64,000 nucleotides of DNA from Gracilaria gracilis. Taxonomy: Eukaryota; Rhodophyta; Florideophyceae; Gracilariales; Gracilariaceae. Numbering within the stretch: the first letter of the stretch is position 1; each line of letters opens with the position of its first letter. The notes under the pieces were generated by a model. The model had not been told where the DNA came from. It did not search any database and saw only the letters and a list, made by a program, of their open reading frames with translations. Positions 9,739 through 19,643 of this stretch are shown here, one piece after another. Both the position numbers and the translations under genes were made by a program. Location of the stretch: positions 274,267-338,266 of the forward strand of contig JARGSG010000222.1 in the NCBI GenBank assembly GCA_030374805.1. Reading direction: 5' to 3'.

Positions 9739-12504
9739 GTGGTTCCCAAACCTGGACCAGCAAGATTTCGTTTTACTGTAGACCTACGTCCGGTCAATAA
9801 GTTCACATTGAAGCATCAGTTCCCAATGCCGAATATTGAACAAGAACTCTCCAGACTTGCCGGGTCCCGCTTCTTCGCCACTTTTGACTTGTCCCATGGA
9901 TACTGGCAACTTCCCCTCCATCCGGACTCTCAGACGTGCCAATCATTCATCACACCTGACGGAATTTTCTCACCCACGCGCGTCTTACACGGCACCACCA
10001 ATGCAGTGACGCATATGCAATCTGCTTTGAAGGCAGTACTACCTTCTCCAATCCTCCGACAACTGCTTTATTGGTTAGACGACATGCTGTTGCATCACCA
10101 GAAGATACAAGGATTGTTAGATTGTATAGAGAAGCTCTTTCACTTCTGTGCCACACACAACATCCGTTTGCACCCGAAGAAGAGCATACTGTTTTCCACC
10201 AGCATCAGATGGTGTGGTCGTCTTATCTCCGCCGAAGGCATTAGGTTTGACCCAAGACGACTGGATGGGCTACTCCGCATGCAACCTCTTTCCAATGGAG
10301 CGCATTTGCAGCAATTTCTTTGCGCTATGCAGTGGATGAAGACCGGCATTCCAGACTATGCGAACCTTACGTCTCCTTTGCACGATTTCTTGGAAAAGGT
10401 GTATACAGCCGCGGGGAAACGAACCGCAAGAGGAGTCGCAAAAGTAGAACTCGCTTCAATTGGTTGGGGTGCAGACGAACTCTCCGCCTTCGAACGATGT
10501 AAGAAAGCGCTGGTACATCTCGTCACCTTGGCACATAGAGACGACTCTCAAAGGCTCTGCATCTACACCGATGCATCGGACGACATGTGGTCAGGAATCG
10601 TGACGCAGGTTCCACACAGTGACTTGAACAAAGCTCACAAAGATCAACGACACAGCCCGCTGGCGTTCTGCTCGGGTCGGTTCAATCAAACACAAATGCG
10701 TTGGTCGACGTTAGAGAAGGAAGCCTATGCCATCATGATCACGCTCGAACGAATGCACTGGATTGCAGCAACGCCTGATGGTTTCGACCTTTACACGGAC
10801 CACAACAATCTTGTGTTCATCTTCGATCCTCTCTCCATCGTACCAGATCTCTCGCAAACCGCCATTAGAAAGGTGCTACGCTGGGCTGTCCGCCTGAGCA
10901 TCTACATGTACACGTGCTTTCACATCCAAGGAATTGATAATGTTTGGGCTGACCTCCTCGGCCGCTGGTCAGCACCTCCGACGGTACGCCGCCTAATTTG
11001 CATTCCAGCTCTTCCTTCTACCACATCAGAAGAGTTCCAATGGCCATCTCCAAAAGAACTTGCAACTGCACAGAACCTAGAATCCGCCTTGCGCCCACAC
11101 GATTTGAAACTTTACGAAGACCTATGGCGCAACGACAACCACGCTGTATGGATTCCAGACTCCGCTCACGACCTTCAGCTGCGTATATGCATCATTGCGC
11201 ACACTGGTCCGAGTGGACATCGCGCGAAGGCTTCCACGAATGAGGTTTTGCGAAAGTACTTTTTCTGGAACGGCATGAAGGCAGATGTAGAAGCTTTTGT
11301 CAAAGCATGCATCCATTGCCTCTCTACTACAGGTGGAAACAAATTACCACGCCCATTCGGCCCAGCAGTGCATGGAACTTCGCCAAACAACTTGTTGCAA
11401 TTCGACTACATCGAGATAGGAGCGAGTCACAATGGTCAGAAGTACATATTGATGCTCCGAGACGACCACTCTGATTACAAATGGCTGTACTCCTTCTGTG
11501 ACACTTCGGCAGAAAACGCTGCCAATGCCATCATTGATTGGTGTGCTGCATTCAACGTACCTGACGGACTCCTTTCCGACGGACCAACTCATTTCAAGAA
11601 CGAAACGGTCCGAAAGGTTACAAAGGGTTTGAACGTACCACACAAGTTTACGCTGCCGTACACGCCGTGGAGCAACGGCGCCGTGGAACGTCTTGGAAGA
11701 GAACTGCTTCGCGTTTTTCGCGCTCTTACATCGGAGCTACAACTGGACTTTCAGGAATGGACGGACCTCCTCCCAATCGTTCAGAGCATTTTGAACAACA
11801 CTCCCTCCTCGCATCGCAGGAACGTGCCACCGATTACAGCTTTTACTGGTATGAAACCAACTCCACCCATCTCAACATTCATGCGCTCGCAGACTACGAC
11901 TCCGATAAGCATTCCGGATGCTCTGAGAGAACGCGCGGTGAATGTGGAGAAGCTACAAGAGCTTACAGCCCAGCTCCGACCCATGGTACAAGAAGCGCTC
12001 TCTATGAATCGACAAAGATCTCGTGAAACTGCCTCAAGAGGAACTTTAGCAAATTTCACTGAAGGCGATTTCGTACTTGTTGCACGAGAAGAATTTTATG
12101 CTGGAGAGAAACTTGCTCTTCGCTGGCGGGGACCTCGTCGGATTGTGCGACCGGTGTCAGATTACGTTTATGTTGTTGAAGATCTACGTAATGGTGTTGC
12201 TACAGAAGAACATTCTTCAAGGTTGAAGTTTTATCACGATCGTTCCTTGGACACAGAAGCTATAATGTCACATGTTATATCATCTGAGACCGGAATGGTT
12301 GTGGCACGTCTTCTACGACTTGTCGAGGACAACGATGATCTGTTGGTACATATCCGTTGGAAAGGTCTTCCAAACTCAGAGGACACTCTAGAACCCATTA
12401 ATAGAGTGTACAAAGATGTTCCAAAGATGGTGCTTCGGCTTTTGAAACGCAAAGCCACACCCAAACACCTGGTTATCAAAGCCCGACACGTTTTGGGTCT
12501 TTGA
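9739..12504 (+). CDS. gypsy-1 RT, RNase H, integrase and chromodomain (second part of polyprotein)
   Basis: This is in the same frame as the upstream ORF. The reverse transcriptase has FRFTVDLRPVNKFTLKHQFP and FATFDLSHGYWQLPLHPD; its active site reads YWLDDMLLH near 10070, so Trp precedes Leu-Asp-Asp where Tyr or Phe is usual. RNase H has YTDASDD (about 10566) and YTDHNNLVF. Integrase has a His-His-Cys-Cys zinc site (HTGPSGHRAKAS and CIHCLS, about 11200-11330) and DDE residues in LLQFDYIEIG, LLSDGPTHF and NGAVERLGREL. A C-terminal chromodomain reads RLLRLVEDNDDLLVHIRWKG (about 12310-12370), which in chromoviruses targets integration to modified histones. The first ATG here is internal to the polyprotein, not a true start. 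Confidence 0.92.
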   Translation: MVPKPGPARFRFTVDLRPVNKFTLKHQFPMPNIEQELSRLAGSRFFATFDLSHGYWQLPLHPDSQTCQSFITPDGIFSPTRVLHGTTNAVTHMQSALKAVLPSPILRQLLYWLDDMLLHHQKIQGLLDCIEKLFHFCATHNIRLHPKKSILFSTSIRWCGRLISAEGIRFDPRRLDGLLRMQPLSNGAHLQQFLCAMQWMKTGIPDYANLTSPLHDFLEKVYTAAGKRTARGVAKVELASIGWGADELSAFERCKKALVHLVTLAHRDDSQRLCIYTDASDDMWSGIVTQVPHSDLNKAHKDQRHSPLAFCSGRFNQTQMRWSTLEKEAYAIMITLERMHWIAATPDGFDLYTDHNNLVFIFDPLSIVPDLSQTAIRKVLRWAVRLSIYMYTCFHIQGIDNVWADLLGRWSAPPTVRRLICIPALPSTTSEEFQWPSPKELATAQNLESALRPHDLKLYEDLWRNDNHAVWIPDSAHDLQLRICIIAHTGPSGHRAKASTNEVLRKYFFWNGMKADVEAFVKACIHCLSTTGGNKLPRPFGPAVHGTSPNNLLQFDYIEIGASHNGQKYILMLRDDHSDYKWLYSFCDTSAENAANAIIDWCAAFNVPDGLLSDGPTHFKNETVRKVTKGLNVPHKFTLPYTPWSNGAVERLGRELLRVFRALTSELQLDFQEWTDLLPIVQSILNNTPSSHRRNVPPITAFTGMKPTPPISTFMRSQTTTPISIPDALRERAVNVEKLQELTAQLRPMVQEALSMNRQRSRETASRGTLANFTEGDFVLVAREEFYAGEKLALRWRGPRRIVRPVSDYVYVVEDLRNGVATEEHSSRLKFYHDRSLDTEAIMSHVISSETGMVVARLLRLVEDNDDLLVHIRWKGLPNSEDTLEPINRVYKDVPKMVLRLLKRKATPKHLVIKARHVLGL

Positions 12505-12514
12505 GAGAGGGAAG
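12503..12514 (+). promoter_or_regulatory. gypsy-1 polypurine tract
   Basis: A purine-only run, GAGAGAGGGAAG, ends directly at the first base of the 3' LTR. It is the expected primer for plus-strand DNA synthesis. Confidence 0.85.
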
Positions 12515-12763
12515 TGTAGCCCCTTTGGGCATCTGGAGGCTACGCAGTAGGCGTAGACGCTGCTGTTGGGACTCAAAACGGTCTTCCCCAATTCAGACAC
12601 AAGTACCTGAATTGTAAGAGCACCCTACGCAGTTAGCATTCTACTCGTAGCTTGTGGTTTGGTAGAACCACTACAGTACTTAAGATAGTTTCTCACCGCC
12701 CTGAGTAAAACTTGAGGGCATCGAACCTCTTTCTCCCAAGTCTACCTACTTGGTCTGGTTACA
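12515..12763 (+). repeat. gypsy-1 3' LTR
   Basis: 249 bp, TGTAGCC...TTACA, matching the 5' LTR. It is followed at 12764-12768 by GTGCT, the right copy of the target-site duplication. Confidence 0.93.
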
Positions 12764-12768
12764 GTGCT

Positions 12769-14471
12769 CTAGGCCAGGCGAATCATCTGTGACGGTACTA
12801 TATTTGCCTTGAATATTGCAGTGTTCATGGCACTGGTGATGACCGACCAAGCAGCGAAATATGATGAAACACATGCTGCCTTCTGTATCCATTACGTTTT
12901 TGTTAGGTTCAGTCCTTTTTTTGCCGAACGAGAGGCATGCTCTACTCCAGCCTTCTGTTGATATCTTGCCGGTTATTTCTTCGAATACTATTCGCTGCCT
13001 GTTGTCAAAGAACTTGACTTCGGCTTGGGTATAAAGCTGCGGAGTGGTTCAAAGTATGTATGTCATCTTACAAGATCCAGCACAGAACCGTAGCAAGGTT
13101 AATGCCATGTGAGGGTCGTGAAGCTGGATGAGCGCCTATAGCAACTTGTTCTGTTTGTCCCGTTTATCTTTTAGAGCGTTGGTGATTGCATCACCGTGCC
13201 CTATTGAAGAACCGAGTATTGAAATTGCACGAAAACGAGTAACTCGTGCTGGAAAACGTGGCATGTTGAGAGGACGCCACCACCATGCTGTCGTTTTTGT
13301 GTAGTTTGGTTCAAAACCAATTTTTTTTTCCTTCAAACGTAAGGAGAGAAAGGCACTCTGTTGCGTTGGCACGCGTTGTTATTACTGTCCCGTCTTCTGC
13401 ATAAAAATGGTTCGCGATAGAGTTTATTGCTGTCTGGACCTTAAGGATGAGGGGGTGAAGTGCCAAGGCAAACAAAAGAGGGCTTAATGGGTCACCTTGC
13501 CGGGTGCCAGCCTTGCTTTGGATGACAAACTCTCCAAACCAAAGGAGAATTGGCTTCTTGTAGCAGAAATGTACAAACCGGCGCGATTTATGGACAATGG
13601 ACGAACACGGCGGAGAGCATATGCTGTCTTTCGATGGTGCTGAAAGCTTTCTTCCCATCAATGTTCAGAAGAACGAGATCATTGCCGCGGAGTGTTGGTT
13701 ACAGTTCTAACAATTTGCAATAATGCTTCGGCACCGCACGAAGTACCTATGCTTAGCTGGTGAGGTCGGAGGTAGGTTTGCATAGTCGGCATGCGCGGTG
13801 CCATTGTCGCTAGCATGTGAGCAATGAAACGCCTCCAAACTAAGCCCACCGCTAAAGGATGCAGTTTTTGTGAGGCGGGTTTGGGAATGCCCAACAAGTT
13901 GCCCGATACGAACCACACTTGTGTGTGAGGAGGTGCTTTGCCCGCCGCCATGTAATTGACGAAGCGCGTTACTTCGATTAGTATTAGCCGGTCTGGAGCG
14001 TTGCCACCAGGCGTAGTAGCCAATCATTTGAGCAAGCCTGGCCACATGCCCTCCGGGCTCGGTGAAGATGCCTGTTTGAGGCCATAATGTTCGACGAACG
14101 AAAGATTCGTCAAAGGAAAGCGAAGGAGGGAGATGGTGATTTGGAGAATCAATAACTTCTATAGCAGGGTTCGGGTGTAAGTCAGCCAGCTTTTGAGCGG
14201 GCTCGTGTGCAGGAGGTACGGGGTTTCCTCCTCGTACGAGTATTTCACAAGCCTTTGTGTATTCACCTGCAGTAAAAGCTTTGCGAGCACGTGAGTACTT
14301 GGTAGTACAGGTTGATCTTGTTGCAGGTGCACGGAGATGTGCTACACGGGCTTCATCAAGAAGTGTATTCCACTCTCCTCGTAGTGCCATTCTAATTCGG
14401 CGGGTAACAGAACGATGGCGGGAAGCCCTATTGTGGTTTCGGGGTTCGCCCCGTCCGTTTTTTTGGAACAA
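12769..14471 (-). pseudogene. LINE reverse transcriptase, decayed
   Basis: On the minus strand, 14471 to about 14090 reads RMALRGEWNTLLDEARVAHL, then RARKAFTAGEYTKACEILV and SFDESFVRRTLWPQTG, the pre-RT region of this non-LTR family. 14023-13679 reads NLLGIPKP then LHPLAVGLVWRRFIAHMLA, and 13661-13311 reads KAGTRQGDPLSPLLFALALH. The catalytic box reads FYAEDGT instead of YADD/YLDD, so one catalytic Asp is Glu. Further down, IGFEPNYTKT, FRAISILGSSIGHGD and LHDPHMALTLLRFC continue towards 12769. There, in mid-protein, the reading is cut by gypsy-1. Several frameshifts and stops are present. Confidence 0.75.
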
Positions 14472-15242
14472 AAGTTTGGGGGTTGCAATAAGACGACGCA
14501 GATATATTATTTTAAGGGTTGTAGTGCGTAATATATTGAAGTTATGGAGGAAATGGTAAAGAGTTCAATGTATTCAAGACGCAGTGTTCTTGATATGTAG
14601 TCCATTGTCGGTATACGAAGATCAAAGATTGTTTCGATGGTTAGGCAGTCACCTACAGTTGGTGGCAATGGCATGTTTTCCTAGTTGTGTTCCTTTGTGT
14701 TTGATTCTCTTTCAATTAACAAGGGGTTGAAGGACCGCTGTTGGTGAAGAGTTTGCTGTGCTCTGTAAGGGCGTGAAGCTGTTTGTGTTGCTAGAGAATG
14801 GTTCATTTGTACTGCTGTTGCGCTGATTGGGACGGGGACCTTCAGCCGATGTGTCCATAGGAACATTTTCTACCAAGTTGTTCGTCGTGTTTGGTGCTGT
14901 AACGGGAGCTCTTTGGTTTGGTTGGGGTGTTGGAAATTTCTGCTGCGTTTGGCGTGGTTTTATCGGAGTGAGGTCGATTGATGGGTTTCTCTGTTTTATC
15001 GTTTGGAGGCATCGTTGTTCGTGCTCTTGTAATACGTCAGCGAAGAACAGACGTGGTTTTCAGAGGGTATACGGTGATTCAAGACGGGATATTTAGTCTC
15101 TCAGTTTTGGTATGATCTGCTTTATATTATCGGTTGTTCTTGTATTTTGGAAGTGTAGGCGAATGTCGTCGATTGGTTGAACAGTAATCGTGGGGAGGCG
15201 TTTGATACCACAATGTCGCACTGTCATATTGTAGAAACGGTC
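14472..15242 (-). other. LINE interior between ORF1-like region and RT
   Basis: No clear domain. The short minus-strand ORF 14681-14866 is Ser/Gln/Arg-rich and probably belongs to the linker of the same element. A long GT-rich run on the plus strand (14860-15060) is the complement of this linker. Confidence 0.35.
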
Positions 15243-16088
15243 TCAGGCAGGTTTAAATAGGGGGATACAGCTTTCCGGGACAAACAGCAAGAAGCTGCCT
15301 GGGTCTCCGGTTTTGACTAAAGTCAGCGGTTCCCTAATTCCAGCTTCTGCTAGGCAGCGGGTTATGTTAAAGGGGTTCTTTGACGGTTTGTGCGTTGCCG
15401 GCGTACGCAAAAGCGCAAAACGTTTTTCTTCGTGCTCAATTGTGTTCCAAGGAGTTCGGTAGATTCGGTTTCGTCCGTTCCTGGAGAGGGTAAACGTGTC
15501 TGCGTTAAATTCTTCTTTGTCATTGGCGCTTTCCGTGGTTAGCCCCGGAATTCGTGAGGGCATAGCGGCGACGGGTTTTGTTAAACGCTGTTGCTGTACT
15601 TGTGCGTATATAGAATTCGTCGGGTCTTGATTATGCGAGTCGCTACCCGCCGTGTTGTAGTCTTTATTTGACGTTTTCTGATAGCGCCGTGGTTGCGTTA
15701 TCGCAATTTTGAAGCGAATAAAATACGCCAGAGCTCCCAAATCAGCGAAGTCTCCGTCCACAAGGTGGGCTATGATAGAAAGTTGTCCGTTTGTAGGGCC
15801 TAAGACGGTTACGAATTGCTCTAAGTGGGCTGGATTGTTCAGGTTCAGTTCAGGGCTGAATTTGTTCTTGGGTATTGAGAAAAACCGAGCAAAGGCATGC
15901 ATCTATTGTTCAGCTTTTACCTGGTACAGCTCTTTCAGTGAGGCACCGTGCGGGCCAGGCGCGGCTTCCCCCGCCATGTTCTCCAGACAAGGACAGTATA
16001 AACTTGATAACACTTGATAAAGCAGTAACTTCGGTCTTATTTTTTCTTTAACTTCACTAGCGGAGATCCAGAGTTTGAAGGCGCCCAA
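15243..16088 (-). pseudogene. LINE ORF1-like protein with one in-frame stop
   Basis: One minus-strand frame runs from MGAFKLWISASEVKEK at 16088 to SCIPLFKPA at 15243. It is interrupted only by a TAG between KAEQ and MHAFARFFSIPKNKFS at about 15903. The 282-codon reading lies upstream of the LINE RT in the same orientation, as an ORF1 would. It has an ordered N-terminal region (LEQFVTVLGPTNGQLSIIAH), a polar middle and a conserved-looking end (LAEAGIREPLTLVKTGDPGS). No RNA-binding motif is recognisable, so the assignment rests on position. Confidence 0.5.
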
Positions 16089-16172
16089 TTTATACGCTGC
16101 AGCGCGGCGCTTTGCCTTTCAAATAAAATGCCATTAAATGTGGGTTGTCTAGTGTCTATCGGACCAACGCGT

Positions 16173-16211
16173 TGACCTCATATGAGGTCAAAATGACCTC
16201 ATATGAGGTCA
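16173..16211. repeat. paired 18-bp perfect palindromes, left end of piggyBac
   Basis: TGACCTCATATGAGGTCA occurs at 16173-16190 and again at 16194-16211, separated by AAA. Each copy is its own reverse complement. The same pair occurs at the right end, so these are probably transposase-binding subterminal repeats. Confidence 0.85.
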
Positions 16212-16334
16212 GCCCGTTGAGAGAGTAAAATAAACCAAAAAATTACATTCCGGACCTATAATGCGGACTTTTCAAATTTCAAAATTTGAAAAGTCCTTGA
16301 ACAGTCGTTTAAGTAGTAGTCTGTAGGGCAAAAC

Positions 16335-16412
16335 GGCCAGTAATCACAGCTCAGTGGATAAGATATCCTATGTGAGCAAATTAAAACGTGAGTTCAAACC
16401 TCGCTGAGGTTT
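16335..16412 (+). ncRNA. tRNA-like relic inside piggyBac
   Basis: The sequence has a D-arm/box A-like CAGCTCAGTGGATA and, 37 bp on, a T-arm/box B-like hairpin in which GTGAG and CTCGC enclose TTCAAAC. Spacing suits a tRNA without intron. No 7-bp acceptor stem pairs the ends, so this is at best a decayed tRNA or a SINE-like RNA polymerase III promoter. Confidence 0.3.
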
Positions 16413-16706
16413 ATTAAAACTCGAAAACTCCTTATGGAGCTCGACTAATTCTAGTAATATGTTTACACTAAGAACGTTTTCAACACCCACTTGAACAACA
16501 GACAGAACAAGGTGACATCTGTTAAAGGGGCAGTTTCGTCAGAGTGTAAACATTATCTAGCATGTTCAATAACGCGGATTGAATTAGTAGGGGGCTTAAG
16601 GCAAATGAACACTTGTTGATAATGTGATTCTTTATGTGTTTTTATTCAATATCAGCGCTTGTTTACTTCTATGTTGACGTTGTTGTTGACAACAGATGTG
16701 CTTCAA

Positions 16707-18801
16707 TTACTTTTTAACACCGTGACGTAACTCAATGTGGTTCTTAAAGCAGTCCCTTCCCGTACCAGTGTGACATAAATACACTTCAGATTTCAAAGAT
16801 GTATAGCATTCAGAACATAAAAACTTAGACTTCATATTCCCTTTGCACACTTTGCATCGTCCTTGATATGAAGACTTCGTAATCATTCCATCCTTAGTTT
16901 TTCTCTTGCGATTAGTCTGCATAAGATGCACACCAGTTCCTGCAGGTTTCGGAATATCATCTTCTATTTCCATATGTTCTTCATCTCGAGTCATCAAAGC
17001 GGCCCGGTCCCACGTATTAGTGATAAGCTCGTCAGCCAGCTTTGAATAGAAGTTATATGGAGATAATAACTTTCGCATACCATTACCAGCTTTGTAAAGC
17101 ATCCCCGCATCAACCATACAAATGGATAATAAAGATGAATTCACACGGAACGACCAATCTTTGACCTCGATTTTCTTCTCCAGTTTTAATTCATCTTGGC
17201 GGCATCTGTTGTGTCTGTCAATCATTGAACGCGTTTTATAGTATTCCTCACAAACCTCTGGTATCGGTACTTCAAGTTCAACTTTTCTCGAAAACATTTC
17301 CTTGGTCGTCTCCATCTTTGTCGCATTATTGGGTTTCCCAGGGTTCACCGTGTTGCATGTTGATATAAAAGTACCTTCGTTCCCTATCGACCCACATTAC
17401 CGCCATTAGATCAGTATTCAAACCGTTCCCCTTCGAAACCATTGAAACAAAATCTCCACGATTCTCTAAGGTCTTCTCTGATAAATGCTTCATAGGAAAT
17501 TGACGTGTTGCATTCTTGATAACCCCAGTAAAGCGCAGTCCTTTTTCCAAAAGAGCATTAGCTGTTTTCACAGATGCAAAAAAAGAATCTGCACAGACAT
17601 GGCGTCCAGACCCAAACCATGGCTGGACTAATCGAAGTAAAATAGCAGTTCCATGAGTATGTTCTGTATCAAAATCCTGATCAGGGGCTTCAGATCCCAT
17701 ATTGAGCTCAATATTTAGCATGATACCACTTCTTCCGCAACAAACGGTTTTCATTTCCAACCCGTTTTCTGGTTTTCGATCCAGCGCGGTATAATGTGGG
17801 AGCCCCACATCAATCCAGTCTCCCCCCAGCCCATACCAGCGTGACATACTCTCATCAACGCATAAAGCATGTAAAGGTGTCACGAAAGAACGGCGGTGAT
17901 CATTGATGGCTTTCACGAAATCAGTGACTAAATTCCAGCGAGCCGTGCCATAATCCTCTTGAGCAGCGTTACCACTGAAACAAATACAACGCCTTAGAGT
18001 TTCAAACCTATTTCGTGACATTGCTTCACCAATTACAGGCTGAGACATAAACCTGGATGCTGGTTTTGAACCCCAAAGATCTCTTCTATTGGAAAACTCC
18101 AGCCTGCTTATTAAAACCATCACGCCAAAGAACCTTAAAAGCTCTCCACCACTCGTCGAAGAGGCACCATCATTTTCCAAGTTCTTGTTCGTCTTCTCCA
18201 CAATAGTCTTCAGATGTCCAATGGGGAACATCCATAAAAAATAGTCAATGAATGTCATCGTACTTGGGCAATGACGTGGTGAGATAAAATCTCCGGCTGG
18301 GCCAATAACCTTCCACGGCTGCAATTGCATGCATCCATTGATAGAGCTACAAATTGCCTCCGTGTTCCACGCACGATCATGCACAGTCAGTGACTGGTCG
18401 GAAGGGGGTGTTTGTGAAACGGGATCCGCCTCCTGCAAATTTTGCAGTTGTTCTCCTTCATTCGGCTGATTGTCAACATTTTGGGCCGGTAACGGTGGTA
18501 CAATTGCTGTGTCAACATTATCAGTTTGTAGACTGTTAAGGAGACCATCACCAACCTTTACACTGCAAAGAGGAAGAGTACACTCTTTTTGGCGGTTTGG
18601 GAGGTCAAACCGAATAGTGAGAAATGTACAGTTTCGGCCGTTGACGAGTCGAATGTCAACTTTTGTCACTGTTCCAGGGACAGTTTTCGTCTTCCAAAGA
18701 GATCCAAAGTAGCGTTTGCTTTCCGACTCACAAACTACAAGGCGGGCACGACTGTGGACTTTGTTACCAACGGTACGACGAAGGTCTGTTGACGGGGCCA
18801 T
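16707..18801 (-). CDS. piggyBac transposase with a single-base frameshift
   Basis: The start is MAPSTDLRRTVGNKVHS at 18801. The DDE-type core has CVDESMSRWYGLGGDW, RHVCADSFFASVKTAN and MAVMWVDRERRYFY, so all three catalytic Asp are present. The frame ends at 17326 just after FYINMQHGEP. One base out, from about 17340, the protein resumes (GKPNNATKMETTKEMFSRK) through the conserved YYKTRSMIDRHNRC block. It ends at 16707 with a Cys-rich C-terminal finger (CKVCKGN, FLCSECYTS, CHTGTGRDC). The shift is explained by one extra C in ACCCTGGG. Everything else is open over about 700 codons, so inactivation is recent, or the base is a sequencing error or a frameshift site. Confidence 0.9.
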
Positions 18802-18972
18802 TGTGTACAGATTGTGTTGACGTTTGTGAAAAAATGCTCCAGCTTGGTTGCTGTTTACATGTCATGGGCGACTTTGGTTAACGCCATCAAAGGGAGGACG
18901 ACGGAGGTGAGGACGAAGTGTTTTTTTTTTAAAAAGTGAAAACTTTTACTTAAAATTTATGTGAGTAAAAAC

Positions 18973-19010
18973 TGACCTCATATGAGGTCATTTGACCTCA
19001 TATGAGGTCA
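18973..19010. repeat. paired 18-bp perfect palindromes, right end of piggyBac
   Basis: The same TGACCTCATATGAGGTCA palindrome lies at 18973-18990 and 18993-19010, here separated by TT. The transposase start codon at 18801 reads away from this end, so the right-hand pair lies in its promoter region and could also affect expression. Confidence 0.85.
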
Positions 19011-19261
19011 GTTGTCAAATAGACACTAGTGGCAAAGTGAGACAACAACCCCTCGAAGGCTTACAGTAGCTGCCCCAGGCCTGCAGTTCAAAAAAGGCGT
19101 GTGCGCGTCGCGCTCCTCCCTGCCTTGCCACTACGCTCGCGCATCCACCGCATCTCCTTTACGGCGCGCGAGAAGCTTCGGCACTCACAACGCTGCCACA
19201 CGTCCCGATCTGCTCAACTGGGACCCGCTGCCGACCGCCGGCCTCCCGCGCGCGGACGCGC

Positions 19262-19395
19262 CGCTGACGCTACCGCTCCCGCAGCCACTGCCGCTCCGAC
19301 TGCCAGTGCCGCTGCCAGTGCCGCTGCCACTGCCGCTTCCACTGCCGCTGCTGCTGCCACTGCCACTGCCGCTGCCACTGGCGCTGCCACCAGCT
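19262..19395. repeat. imperfect GCCGCTGCCACT minisatellite
   Basis: Degenerate 6- and 12-bp units (CCGCTG, CCACTG) fill the stretch. In one minus-strand frame it reads as a Gly-Ser repeat, in another as Gln-Trp-Arg. It breaks up any reading of the surrounding GC-rich block. Confidence 0.7.
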
Positions 19396-19643
19396 GCCAA
19401 CGCCGACGCCCGCCGCCGCATAGCGCTGCAGTTGGAGATCATTCTGGACGCGCAGAGCGCCGTCGCCGTGGAACAAAACAGCGTGCGCTACGGTCCCAAC
19501 TTTTGCACGGACCAGCTCGACCGCCATCGCCTAGAGCGGGGCGACACCCCGTCGTGGTCACCGCAGAACATGAGCAGTATGAATCGTTCGGCGCGCCCGG
19601 CCCCATCTTCTCTAGCACGCCGTCGATCAAATTCACGCACCCA

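Larger units (their letters stand above)
7431..12763 (+). mobile_element. Gypsy-1: near-intact Ty3/gypsy chromodomain retrotransposon
   Basis: The 5.3-kb element is bounded by 249-bp LTRs and a 5-bp duplication. It encodes Gag-protease-RT-RNase H-integrase-chromodomain in one frame, broken by a single TGA. A polypurine tract precedes the 3' LTR. No tRNA-type primer binding site starting TGG is evident directly after the 5' LTR. By eye the LTRs differ at five positions (about 98% identity), so insertion was recent relative to its surroundings. It sits inside, and in opposite orientation to, a LINE. Confidence 0.93.
16138..19052 (-). mobile_element. piggyBac-type DNA transposon
   Basis: About 2.9 kb carrying a piggyBac transposase. 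The ends share GGGTTGTC and TAGTGTCTAT in inverted orientation, followed inward by paired 18-bp palindromes. A TTAA, the piggyBac target, lies at 16134-16137 just outside the left end. At the right end I see only CTTACAG, not TTAA, so the right boundary (about 19052) is approximate and the duplication is unproven. The right terminal repeat contains an extra ~10-16 bp between the two shared blocks. Confidence 0.7.
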
